Below are positions 1 through 20,800 of a stretch of DNA of 64,000 nucleotides, piece by piece (positions within the stretch are counted from its first letter, which is position 1; every line of letters begins with the position of its first letter). The position numbers and the translations under genes were made by a program. Below the pieces are notes generated by a model. The model saw only the letters and a program-made list of their open reading frames with translations, was not told the DNA's origin and searched no databases. This stretch comes from Nymphaea colorata (lineage: Eukaryota > Streptophyta > Magnoliopsida > Nymphaeales > Nymphaeaceae), in assembly GCF_008831285.2 (NCBI RefSeq), contig NC_045145.1:14692802-14756801 (forward strand), in the 5' to 3' direction.

Positions 1-447
1 GACGCCAAAACAGAAATCGAGACATGAAAGCGACACGGAACAGCGCCTCCTAAGAAAAAGTTAAGTTGAAGAGAAGCGTTCTGCCCCCAAACAACCATGA
101 CGACTCAAATTGAACCTATCTGCTGAAATACATAGAAGGATCCAATCAACTTCAACCAATGGTTTGAAAATACAAGTTTCAACTCCTTTTTGAACGTCCT
201 GGCCTTAAACGATCTGAACGATGAATATATCGATAATGCAAAAGCAAGCTTTCACGCCGGTTTTTGACAGTAACGTGCCTCGTTTAATCCACGAGAAAAA
301 CAAAATGCCATCCCGCCTCCAACCAATCGATATTAAAAAATGATTCATCTACTCAGCTCCTATGAACAAATGCTGCATTCCGATTTAAAAAAGCCGAATC
401 AAGGAACAGAGAAAATAAAAATTTACTGAAAGGCCCGGAATCGGCAC
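1..447 (-). other. Presumed second intron of the TRM4B-like gene
   Basis: On the minus strand this follows a GT donor at 447-446 that closes the second exon of the methyltransferase gene. No stretch here reads as the expected next exon, so I take it as intron sequence running off the window. It is AT-rich with no recognisable repeat. Confidence 0.5.
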
Positions 448-795
448 CTGGAATTGATCCGGAAGGCGGCAGGCAATGCCTTCCGGAGAACCGCGAGGAA
501 CTCGTCCCACTCGTCCTCCGAGACGATCCCTTGTTCCTTCACAAGAAAGACAAGCGTGAAGAAGAAGAAGAAAGAAGAAATGATCTTTACTTGTTAAGCT
601 CAAGAAGACTAAGAAAACCTTGTAGTACTCTTCGAAGGAGGGGTTTTGGGTGACAAAGGGCTCCCAAGTGGAGTTGTTATCGGAGGAAGGGGGAGGATCG
701 GTCCTGTTCTTCTTTCTCCACACGTTCTCGCGGCTCTGGCGGAAGTGCCTACGCTGCGTCCGTCCTCGCTTCGGCCCTCCTCTACCCCCGCCCAT
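448..795 (-). CDS. TRM4B: TRM4B/NSUN2-type RNA cytosine-5 methyltransferase, 5' end (exons 1-2 only)
   Basis: The family makes 5-methylcytosine in tRNA and mRNA, using S-adenosylmethionine, mainly in the nucleus. Exon 1 is 619-795 (59 codons, starting MGGGRGG) and exon 2 is 448-536, joined in phase 0 across an 82-bp intron with clear GT and AG ends. The protein begins with a basic Gly/Arg stretch, then GRTQRRHFRQSRENVW, WEPFVTQNPSFEEYYK, EQGIVSEDEWDEF and LPAAFRIN, which is the conserved N-terminus of plant TRM4B and animal NSUN2. Only about 89 residues lie in the window; the catalytic Rossmann domain with its two cysteines is off the left edge. The ATG at 795 is chosen because the family starts with this Gly/Arg run; an in-frame ATG at 906 only adds unrelated sequence. 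It is divergently arranged with the JMJ21-type gene. Family assignment is firm; TRM4A versus TRM4B is not resolved. Confidence 0.85.
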
Positions 796-1173
796 CTCCC
801 TGTTTTCTCCGACTCTCTGCTCTCTGGTCGAACTCTGGCGGCAGACGGCAATAGCAGCGTCGTCTGCCGAATGGAAACGAAACGTCGAACGCCAGCGAGC
901 GGGCAAAAAAAGAGAGCCAATTTGCTCTAGGGCTGAAGATATCGGTTCCGTTGTGGTCCTCTGTTGCTTGACTGCCGTTGAATCCGGATCATGGTCTGGT
1001 TACCGGGTCGGATCGGATATACCATTATTTTCCTTGGCAAAATAAGTTAAATTTTCTAAAACCGTGTCCATGATATTGTTTGCCGTCACGTTAAGACGGT
1101 GTTTTGAGGACAGCCAAGAAACTCAACCAGGTTTTTCATATTTGGATAATGTGAGCAGGTTTTTGAAATTAGG

Positions 1174-1180
1174 TATATAA
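1174..1180 (+). promoter_or_regulatory. TATA box of the JMJ21-like gene
   Basis: TATATAA, about 145 bp before the start codon at 1326, at a plausible distance for a leader of roughly 110 nt. Confidence 0.5.
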
Positions 1181-1231
1181 GGGGTTGGACACGCACCTCC
1201 AAAATTAATTCCGCGTCCGGCCCGCGGGTCA

Positions 1232-1263
1232 TACGCGCGCATGGCGTAGGACTTACGCGCGCA
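1232..1263. promoter_or_regulatory. Paired CGCG-box repeats
   Basis: The 10-mer TACGCGCGCA occurs at 1232-1241 and again at 1254-1263, exactly 22 bp apart. Each copy contains ACGCGC, which fits the VCGCGB core bound by CAMTA calmodulin-binding activators. Position is between the TATA box and the start codon, so it may lie in the leader. Binding is not demonstrated. Confidence 0.35.
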
Positions 1264-1325
1264 GAGACGACCTCCGAAGGCACGTAAGACGACGGGGAAG
1301 GGAGACAGGAGAGGCCTGAAAGAAG

Positions 1326-10955
<9,630 letters not shown>

Positions 10956-13674
10956 GCTCTGAAGGTTCTGTTTTTGGCATGACACTGATAAAACTTTCTC
11001 CTGGAGCTGGAACGGAGTGATTTTGGCTGCACGAATATGCTTTGTCGCAGGTTTTGTTGTGCCCTTTAAATCGTACTTGCAAAATTTGATAATTTATGAA
11101 TTCTATAGCATATTTTTCTTTTTTCCCTCGGGGAGTGGTGACATTTCCTTAAATGAACCTTGTCCTATTCTTTTGCATATTGCAGCTGTATACGCCCGGC
11201 TTTGACTGATCTACTTGTGGATATAAGTGATTGATCAGGACTGGTGGGAGTGTGACTGATATTAGAAACACTTATTGTTCATTTTTATTAGTTCCTAATA
11301 GGTAGGTAGAATAATTGGGGACATCATGATAAGTTATATTTACTAAAATTTGTAACTGGTGCAGAAGGTTTAAGGTATTATGGAAGAGGTTCCCAAGATT
11401 TTGCACATTGCATGTGACCGTCCAAGTTTTGTCTGGAAGAACAAGCAGTTGCCCCACTTCATCGTTGCTCTTTTAACTCTGCATATATCAGGTTTTTGAG
11501 TGAAAAATACAAAATCACTTGTCAAGTCCATGAAAAAATTGCGCATCATGCTCCTTACATATGTCATAGCATCTTCCACTCCTCGTCTTCTAAGAATGAT
11601 TGCAGACGTGCCTTCATTGTTCTTGTTCTTCCGCTCTAAAAGTGGATTTGGTTGTGTGGAACTCTCTCTCTCTCTCCAACGCCTACTTACCCTTGTTCAT
11701 CTTTTAATATAAACGTTATTGTCTGTAATGGCTTTGTCCGCACCGGCTCAATATTGAATTTTAGAAGGTATAGGTAATTCGTGTTTGTTGTCGTGTAAGG
11801 TTGAAGCAAGTGGAAGGCCTTCTTGGTGTACATGGAAATGGTACTTGAGTTTTTTTCTTTTTCCACATAAAAAAGAAGTAAACAATGGGAACTTGTCCCA
11901 ATGCCGAGTCCGCCGCTTGAAGGTCTCCCTCGTCATTAAGGAGAAGGTACGTACTTTACCTGTAACCGCGTCCACAGTGTCATCCATCCATCTTGTTGGT
12001 TTCAGGCTTTTAACCACTTAATGAGAAAAAAGATGAAGCATATGTATTTAGACGCTTAAATTAAACCCAAGCAAGGTGATTGTATCTCATACTTGGGTAT
12101 ATAGTTTTTTTCTGTTATCTGCTTATGATTTGGGCTCGCAACTGAACTAGTCAAGGGCCAGCCTGCGTCCAAATTGAAAAGTCATATCATTAGCTTCAGC
12201 ATATAGGTTTTTTCTGTTAGGCTTGAATTAGAACATCGATCATTTTGGCGCTTAAAGTTAAGGTTGCATTTGCATGGCAACCTCAAAAAATGTCTTCCTC
12301 ACAACCAAGTTTTATGAAAACTCAGTTTTTAACCACCTGTTGGATTCTGGCTTATATATTAAAAATATATATTATTATTTTCTCTGCAACATCTAAGAGG
12401 GAAGAGCTGGGATTCCATTCATGTTTTTTTTTTTTTTGGTTGAAAAAGTCGTTTTGTCAAAATTGAATTTTCACAAGTTAATCCAGTTTCAAGGGTCACC
12501 CGACTGCGCCATGAACACCGTTTGGAGGATATCACCCAAACACCCATAGAAAGTTTATCCGACAAATTTTCGTTCGCTCCTTGCAGTCCTGTGATAATCC
12601 ATAACAAAAAAAATGAATTCCAGGAGGCGATTGAATGGGGACAAGATTAATATTGAGAAATTAAACCATAGATATTTCCATAATATTTATCATCGACGTG
12701 GCCTCTTTTGTATAAAAAGGAAACTCTACACCAATCACGCAATGAGAGAGACTTTGCTTTCTCATCAATCAAGACTCCACCCTCAAATCAACCCTTCAAC
12801 TTAATCTCTTATCGTGAATGATACAACAAAAAGAAATAAATAAAGCATCCAAAGATTCAAAATCCCCCCCCCCCATGGTTGAAGACAAATTAAAAATGAA
12901 GGACCGATTCTAAGTTATCATATAGGTTGAATTTAAATTATTTTAATAATATTCAGTAGGATAAGTATCAAATCTAGATCAACAAGAGAAAAAACAAAGA
13001 TGGAAGTTTCGTCCTTGAAGCACTTGGTGGTACGAGGGGCAAAGCTAGAAAATTCTGGCTAATGGACATTAAATATAAAATTTTAAATGTTAAGGGGAAC
13101 CAACATGTGAAAAAAAATACTCATAAACATTATGTTGATCTGGTGCAATCGTTCCAACATCAATTATTAGTATTCTATTTCACCGAATAGAAAAAATTCT
13201 AATTTGAAAATAATTAACCAAAGACATTCCTGCTGCGGCGATACACGGAATTAATTAATTATGTAATTTAATATAAATAAAATCCATAGGATCCATTAAT
13301 TGATTATCGGGCAAAACGATTTTTTTTTTTTTGTTTAGTCACATTAGATGAAGGGCCCAATAAGTTCACCAGCCCTAACTATTTCATTGATTAGAACACA
13401 TGACCCAACCCAGTTCTCATGTGCCACACAGAAAGGTATATTTTTAGTGAACACCTACATCTTTAATTATTTTTTGGTCGAAAAAATTGAGGTTAGTTGG
13501 GCCTTACTAAATTGTGGCATAAAATTTACACCCAAACCGCGTATAGAAATATTAAGTTTGTTAGATCTTAAGTGATTCATTAATAATTTACCAGACACGT
13601 TGAAACTTCTTGTTGGCAGCAACTAAATAGCACCTTCGAGACTAAATCATAAAATTAATTGCGCACCATAAGTT
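10956..13674. other. 3' flank of the JMJ21-like gene and AT-rich intergenic DNA
   Basis: The first few hundred bases are the likely 3' untranslated region. The remainder is AT-rich, with short CT runs near 11660, homopolymers near 12425 and 13320, and no open frame resembling a known protein. A TATA-like signal lies at 12711. Confidence 0.6.
12695..12717 (+). promoter_or_regulatory. Isolated promoter-like signal, possible solo LTR
   Basis: GACGTGGC (12695-12702, a G-box/ABRE-like core) sits just ahead of TATAAAA (12711-12717). No gene follows. The layout resembles the promoter of a plant retrotransposon LTR, but I could not find LTR ends or target duplications. Confidence 0.2.
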
Positions 13675-13733
13675 CTTGGCGCCAAAGTAACGTGGCATCC
13701 TTGGCGCGAAAGTATTTGTGCATCGTTGGCGAG
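13675..13733. promoter_or_regulatory. Three 25-bp tandem repeats with E2F-like sites upstream of the helicase
   Basis: TTGGCG recurs at 13676, 13701 and 13726, a strict 25-bp period; units 1 (13675-13699) and 2 (13700-13724) match over most of their length, and unit 3 keeps only the first 8 bp. Read on the minus strand, units 1 and 2 contain TTTGGCGC (13679-13686) and TTTCGCGC (13704-13711), both fitting the E2F consensus TTTSSCGC; unit 1 is also part of the palindrome TTGGCGCCAA. They lie about 1.1 kb before the RID1-type start codon. Function is inferred from motif match only. Confidence 0.5.
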
Positions 13734-13780
13734 TTCTATTTTTCAATTGGATCTGCTGCTCAACCGCCTGCTGCTCGTCG

Positions 13781-14105
13781 TCTCTCTCGCCCTCTCACTC
13801 TCTTGCTCCTCGTCGTCTCTCTCGCCCTCTCACTCTCCTGCTCCCCTCGTCCTCTATCTCGCCCTCTCACTCTCCTGCTCCCATCGTCCTCCATCTCGCC
13901 CTCGTCTCTCTCGCCCTCTCACTCTCTTTCTCCTCGTCGTCTCTCTCGCCCTCTCGCTCTCCTGCTCCCCTCGTCCTCTATCTCGCCCTCTCACTCTCCT
14001 GCTCCCATCGTCCTCCATCTCGCCCTCTCACTCTCTTCCTCCCCTCGTCGTCTCTCTCGCCCTCTCACTCTCCTGCTCCCCTCATCGTCTCTCTCGCCCT
14101 TGCTC
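13781..14105. repeat. C/T-rich minisatellite, 35-37 bp units
   Basis: Nine units plus a remnant, each built on TCTCGCCCTCTCACTCTC followed by a CTGCTCC-type segment: 13781, 13816, 13853, 13890 (15 bp only), 13905, 13940, 13977, 14014, 14051 and a partial at 14088. Units starting at 13781-13853 and 13905-13977 repeat in the same variant order, so a block of about 124 bp was duplicated as a whole. It lies in the presumed promoter or leader of the helicase gene. Open frames across it are artefacts of composition. Confidence 0.9.
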
Positions 14106-14801
14106 AAGAACAAGTCTTCCGTCTCTTCCTCTCTCGTTTGTGCAGCGGCTTCCATGTGGGGAAACACGGATTTCGGCAATGACTCCCGATTCTGAAAGTA
14201 TCTCGTGACTCGCCCTGTTACCGAAGGTCAGTATCATCAGTTGCTACATACAATAGACCTAAGGTGTAGTTTCTTGTGCTTTCTATCAAAGAATTTCAAA
14301 TCCTTGCTAAGACAAACTCCTGATCTAATATCCCCGGGATTTTAGATCACCATTGATCTAAGATTTCATTGATGTGATCATATCATGATTTCATTGAGCA
14401 AGTAGGTGCTCCACCAGGGTGCAACTGAAGTCAAGCAGGTGAGCCTCGCTGTTTCTGGTCTTAGTGTACTCTAATTCTTCCATTTTGAAGTTTTTTTTGA
14501 TGTCCATATGTTTAACAACCTCATTTATATATCTAATCCTTTCCCCCAAGCACAAGAAGAAAAACCCATAATGCCATATTGCTAATTTTCTTTCCCATGC
14601 AGTCTGTGTGTGACTTTTGTTTTGTTTCAACTTACTTTTAATAGTTTCTACAAGTTCCCTTGTAAGTCTTGTATTATCGTAAAAATTGGATAAAGATCAG
14701 GTGTTTTTGGTTAGCAGGCTTCTTTTTGTGCATGAGACTTGATAACCAATTACTGAAAATGAAATAACTTCGTGGTAGAGAAGGAGTTTGAGAAAGAATA
14801 A
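14106..14801 (+). other. Presumed 5' leader of the helicase gene
   Basis: No coding signal. A possible leader intron runs from a donor-like GTCAGT at 14227 to an AG near 14780, just before the start codon. This is a guess from splice-like motifs only. Confidence 0.3.
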
Positions 14802-17800
14802 ATGCCTTCCATGGCTGGCTTCTCCCATCAGCGATCGCTTTGCCATGCAAACAGTAACGTGGAAACCAACAGCCTCGACAACAGAATTGTCAGATGGAGC
14901 AAAGGGAGGAATGATGCATTGCAGAGGTCATTTTTGCTTAAATCTTACATTTTTTTTTGTTTATTTGTTGTGAAAGTATGTATCACTCTTCAGTTGCCAT
15001 CTGTTTTTAGAAAAAAAAAAACCTAGAAGATGCCTTTCTGGTACCATGCTTTGGCATGGTGCATTTGAAACCTTACTTGGTCTTTTAGTTTCTTGATCAT
15101 AGTGGCTTTCAGTGTGAGTATTATCATCTTCTATGCAAAATGGAGTTTTCTATCAAGCATCTATAATGGTAGCATGACTGTCACATGCATGGGCATGGGT
15201 CTAGGGGTTCTAAACTCAGTACAGTCCATTACATCCATAGTATGTGCTTGTTTGCAGCCCACTCTCAACTTTGGAGCTGGATGCTGGGGGGTGTTTGAAA
15301 TCACCAAGGGCCGGAGATGTCTGCCGTAAGCGTGAAGCTTATTGTGCTCCTGTTGGCAAAGGGTTCACATGTGTGGGCATCTGAGATGAGGGCAAATATG
15401 ACAATCTCTGATAGCCAAAGTGCTGAACTGATTATGCTCCCGTGGTCTTCTTGGTGAGAGAGGCTATCTCTCCCTCTATCTGTTTGAAAAAAGGAAAAAC
15501 CTACATTTTTTAAACATGTTTTTTGCTATTAACTGCAACCGATGGTTGTCTCTAAAAGCATTTAAATATGGTATATTGGTATGGTAAGTGAACACGAAAA
15601 CAGGTGCAAGGAGGGCCATGGCTTATTTGGTTTCTCTTCTCTTGTGGAAGGAAAGACTCTCTTGTGAATGATAGGATCCTTAGATGATCAGGAGATTGCA
15701 GGCGGGTCTCCTTTCCTAGTAGTCAAAATTGTGCCTGGGCCCTAGTCTGCCATGTTTTCAACTAGGCTCGGTCCCTTAAAAAATGTGGTAGTTTTTTCCC
15801 TTTTATTTCTTCTTCTTCTACTATTTTTACACTTCTTTAATTCTTTTTCATATTTGTTTCCTTTTTTCTTCTTGTTCTCTCTTCTTTTTCTTTCCTTTTT
15901 CTTCCTCCTCCTCTTTTTCTTTCATTACTTTTTTTGCCCCATCTAGGAACTGCCTAGTCCTTTTTGTAGGGTTCACCGCTAGGCCGGATAGCACTTTGAC
16001 TACTAGGCCTCCTCCTGTTCTCTATTAGGAGATAGAAGTATTAAATAGTCATCTACATAAATGTTTTTTACTTGTCTCTCTGTGTGTGTTTGTGTATGTG
16101 TGTTTGTGATATATGTAAATATTTGGGTATGGGTGTGCATATATAACACTTTCATATATCATTGTCTCTTGGTGCCCTGTGTTACAATCTTAGTTGTTAG
16201 GGCGCCTTGGCAAAAAAGGTGATTTTTTTTAGTTATGTTAACCATTACATAATAAAATTATGTACTTACTGACTGAACTGTAAGCTTCTATTCCAAATAA
16301 AACTTGAAAAATTGTTTTGTTATGTTCTAACTGGATGGTTATACTTCGTAAGTAAAGCCAAAAAGTAAAACATGAAAAACTGTTCTGTTCTTGCTTACAT
16401 GACTTAACAATACATTTTCAGCTTGTTTACATACTGGAAAACTGTGCTGTTCTGTTCTAGCTGATGCCTTAGTTTGATAGTCAAAAGAAAACACATCATT
16501 CTTGTTTGCGTACTGGACAATGCTTGCATTTCTTATAGACTATTCCAGTTATAGACCTTATAGACTATTTCATTTGAATCATTTCAAACAAAAATCATAT
16601 CAAATCAGTACATATAATATACATTACAAGTTTACAACAGATTGTACATATATGATATATCATATAATATACATATACCACACGAAATATCCTCACAAAT
16701 GAGAAAATAAATCTGTTTTCAGGTTGTAAAAGTGAGGTCTGCACGTATTTCTCTGATTACTAGAATGCATGAAACAAGAGAACCCAGTGGTCTTTTTACC
16801 ATAAACCTAGGTTTTAACATGGGTAAGAAGGCTGAAATAGGTTCCACATAATATGTTTTAGAGCACATAAGAATATACAACAATTCATTGGTTTTATAGA
16901 ATATGTACTTAACGTATGGCTGGAACCTCCACTTGATGAGTTGATATAGAATATGTAATTAACGTACAGCGAACTGTACTTAAAGAATAGAAATTATATA
17001 ATGTAGCTGCATATAATATAAGTATATACGGTATAACAGTGTTTAATAAAATTACAGGACTTAATTTGAAGGTGACTTTTCACCTTCGCCAGTCCCGCAC
17101 ATGTTGTCTAAGTGATGGACTTAGGCAACGGGTGTGGACTCACGCCTAGGCATGGACTAGTCCATGCCTTAATTAACAACTAAGGTTATAACTCATGCCT
17201 ATGCCTATGTGTCATGCCTATACCTATGTGAAGTGTGTCCTCTTAACTGAATTATTGGACCTCATTCAGTTTACTGTTTTAAGTTTCCGCTTGGTTTGGC
17301 AAATGCAGGATTTTGTTTTCTTTCTGTGAATCTTTTCACATTTGTCAATAGATTCAGCACTATTCTGTGCAGTTTGCTGTATGGTATTTTTTCACAGAAG
17401 TCTTACTAGAACATTTCCGTGGCGTAGCTATGCATGTATCTACTTTAACTAATGACTTTACTAAGCATTCATGCTTCTTTGTGTTAGCCATGATAACAAG
17501 AACCACCCCTTTACAAAAGAAACCCAACAATGCATGCAGACTCACCCCTACTCCCCGATCAGGGATCTCCCTCACCAGAGGGGCCAGATACTCAATGCTC
17601 ACGATGATTCCCAACTCAGGTCCTTCGACCATATATAGAAAGCACTACTGGATCAGTCCCGTAGGGATCTGATCCAATCTTATACCTGACGCCTAACACT
17701 TTGAGATTTTGAGTTGGCTTCTTTTCTTTCTTGAGGTCCTTCCTTACCTGGAATACGCTACCTTAGATGATTTTCTGTTCAGCAACGCTCTGACTTCTTT

Positions 17801-20800
17801 TTCAACAAAGGCCTTATTATGATATCTTGGGACAGTTTTTCTGTTATCTTGTTCTTATTTGAGGGTGTAGCTGAAATAGTTATTGCTGCTTTTGTTCTTA
17901 GCTTCTGGCATAGTCAATGATCCAGGTACTGTTGAATATAAAGTTTCATACTTAGAAACTGTGGCATTGCATGATTCACAATCTAATCTTTTGTAAATGA
18001 ACTAATCAGAATTCTTTGTCGTACTTTGTTTGCATGATTCAGGAGGCAAGAGATAGCAAAACAAAGACGGTCATTGCCCATAGCATCAGGTATTGACATT
18101 GAGAAAATCAATATTATCATGTAACTGCATATTAAGCATGCTTTATGGTATACCATTCATACTATCGACAAAGCAGGGAAATGTGTTCTTTGACAAGGGA
18201 GTAAATATTATCTTGAGAATCTGTAGTTTTCTGTTGCTTCTAGCAAGTGGTGTAACTGCATTGGTCTGGACTCTGATATATGCATGGATGTGAATTTCCT
18301 GTAGTTGAGCAACGAATTGTGGAGGAAGTGAGGAAGAATGACACACTTGTAATTGTTGGTGAGACAGGAAGTGGGAAAACTACACGTAAGCTTTTTCTCA
18401 GTAACCTTTTAAGTTTTAATATATAATACCAGAGAATGCCTTTGAATATTTCCCCTCCATCATGCTCAGGTAAATTGTTGTCTGGAGATAAGGAAATTAT
18501 ATCCAAGGGATACAAGTATGCACTGAAGATGTATTATCTAGCACTGTGTTTAAATAATCTGTTCTCATACGATAGTTTGGATGTGTTAGTTTTGGATATG
18601 TCAAATTAGATCATTCAGTATTTAATATGACGAAACTAATTGCATCTATATCTTTTCTTTTTCTTCCCCAATGCAACTAATTCAAAGCAGGAAAAGGAAA
18701 AAAAAAGTAAGTAGTTCTGATTGCAGAAAGAGAAGAAAAAGAGAAAGTGCCTCCAGTAGAGAAGAGGAAAAAGGAAGAGGAAGAAGAAGGAAAATTAAAA
18801 GAACAAAGAAGAAGATCTAGGTTGTTGAAGTAAAGAAGCCTAGGCTATTGAGTACCTGTCTACCTGAGTGAGCCTAGGTGCTGCAGGTAACGACGTAGGT
18901 GTTTAGACGGCAGGTTGCCCAGTAACATCCAGGTTAGGCAATCTGCCAACCTTGGGGACTAGTTAAGCATATACACAAGGCTGCGCTCCTTTTGACAATG
19001 TTTTTAATCACATAAACACTGACACATTGAACATTTCTTAGCAGTTAGCACTAAACATAGTTGAATGTTTAGAAGACTAACTTAGGAAGTTAAATAATTG
19101 AAGTTAAAGATTTAATAGCATAAAAAGAGCAAGTTTATAATCTAAGTCGCTGCGTTGCAATTATCATGGAGGATGCAAAATCTTATGTTTTTCTAAACAC
19201 CAACAATTAAATCTGTAGTTCTAATTTCTAAAACCGAAAAGCCTAAACAAAAGCTAAAATTACTCATCTGATTTTCTTTTTTCAAAAGAGAGAACATAAA
19301 TCCTAACATACTTAGAACTTCCATGTTAACAGTGCTTGTCATCAAACTGTGCTCTATCATTGTTCTAATAAACACAGAAAGCATTAGTCTCTCTCTCTCT
19401 CTCTCTCTTTCTTTCTCTCTCTTTTACATACATGCGACTTATAAATTTGTAATACAAAATCACATGCAACACCAAAAAGATTGAGGAAGAGAAAATCTGC
19501 AATAAAAGTAGAGAAGAAGAAAAATGAAAAAAGCCTTCAGATTGCAAACAAAGAAGAAGAAGAAGAGGAAGAAGAAGAAGAAGAGAAAAAAGAATTTATG
19601 TTTCTGAAGAAAGAGAGTCCATAGGCAAAACTAGGCACCCTTGCAATGACCTAGGCGTTTTCAGATTGCATGTCATGCTACCTAGGAGCCAGCCTAGCTG
19701 ACTAGTCAAGCGTTAGGGGCTTAGGTGAGCCTCGGCACAAGACTAGGTATCTGTACAACAAAATAGGAAGTTCCTCATAAATTTATTTTAAGAAGGAAAA
19801 TCTTTTCCAGAACATTCTTTGTAATACTTTGAGCAGTTCAGAGCCTTCATTTTATTTTTTCACATAGATCACTACATTTTGGAGCATGGCATTACAGTTG
19901 TGTTTTTGTTTTGACAGTTAGGAAGAAAAAAGGATTGAACTGAGTGGTGCTTTCCATTTTCTGGTTCCCTTGGAACGTGAGGAGTGGTTGCACCAGTCCG
20001 TTTTGCTAACTTGAGTGGTGTTTGTTGTAGAACTTCCACAGTTCTTATTTAATGGGGGATTCTGTCGTGATGGTAAGGTTATTGGCATTACTCAGCCTCG
20101 AAGAGTGGCTGCAGTTACTGTAGCAAAGCGTGTTTCTGAAGAATGTGGTGTTGAACTTGGTCAGAAAGTTGGGTACTCTATTAGATTTGAAGATGTTACA
20201 TCTTCAGCTACGAGGATCAAGTATATGACAGATGGGATGCTATTAAGGTGATTCTTTTGTTTCCTTTGAGCTCTGAACTTTCTTCTCTGCATTTGTCACC
20301 ATCTTCATGTTGTTCTTGTTTGTCTATCTTGTGTGGGGTTTTGGAATTTGGTAGTTCACACTTCACAGCCTAGCTGTGAACTCAGACTAGTTGGTCCGTC
20401 TAATTGCCTAGTTGTCGTAGGTGCTGGCGAACAGACTAATCTCTAGGTATTAGTTGGTTGGGCCTATCACCAGTGATAGGGACTAGTTTTTGACCAACTA
20501 GTTTCCAAAGTGCATTTTCTTATAAACAATATGTTTTGAACCATGAACCATCAGATATAAAAATTTACTAAGTTTCCTCTTTTCCTTAATAGTTTCCCTT
20601 TAACTTACCTCCAACCCTTTCTTTAGTGCCTTGTCAATATTATTTTAGTGAACTATCTTAGATCCTGACTCAGATCAACTCGCCCTGACTAGTCTTTTGA
20701 GGGCCTTGACGAACCTGAGTTCGACTTCTGATCTTGACAACTAAGGTTCAAAATAGGATGGTCCCCTGGCCATGCAAAGCTTAGTCAAGCTATTGAAAGT

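Larger units (their letters stand above)
796..1325. promoter_or_regulatory. Divergent promoter between TRM4B-like and JMJ21-like genes
   Basis: Only 530 bp separate the two start codons, so this stretch must hold both 5' leaders and both core promoters. The half nearer the JMJ21-like gene has a TATA box and GC-rich CGCG motifs; the half nearer the methyltransferase shows no TATA box and is CT/GA-rich. Shared regulation is an inference from spacing. Confidence 0.6.

Noticed and set aside
646-1045. Plus-strand open frames over the left end
   Set aside because: Antisense of the methyltransferase first exon; the minus strand carries the conserved protein.
13659-14208. Long Ser/Leu/Pro-rich open frames in all three plus frames
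   Set aside because: They are produced by the C/T minisatellite, which lacks stops in any frame; no conserved protein is present.
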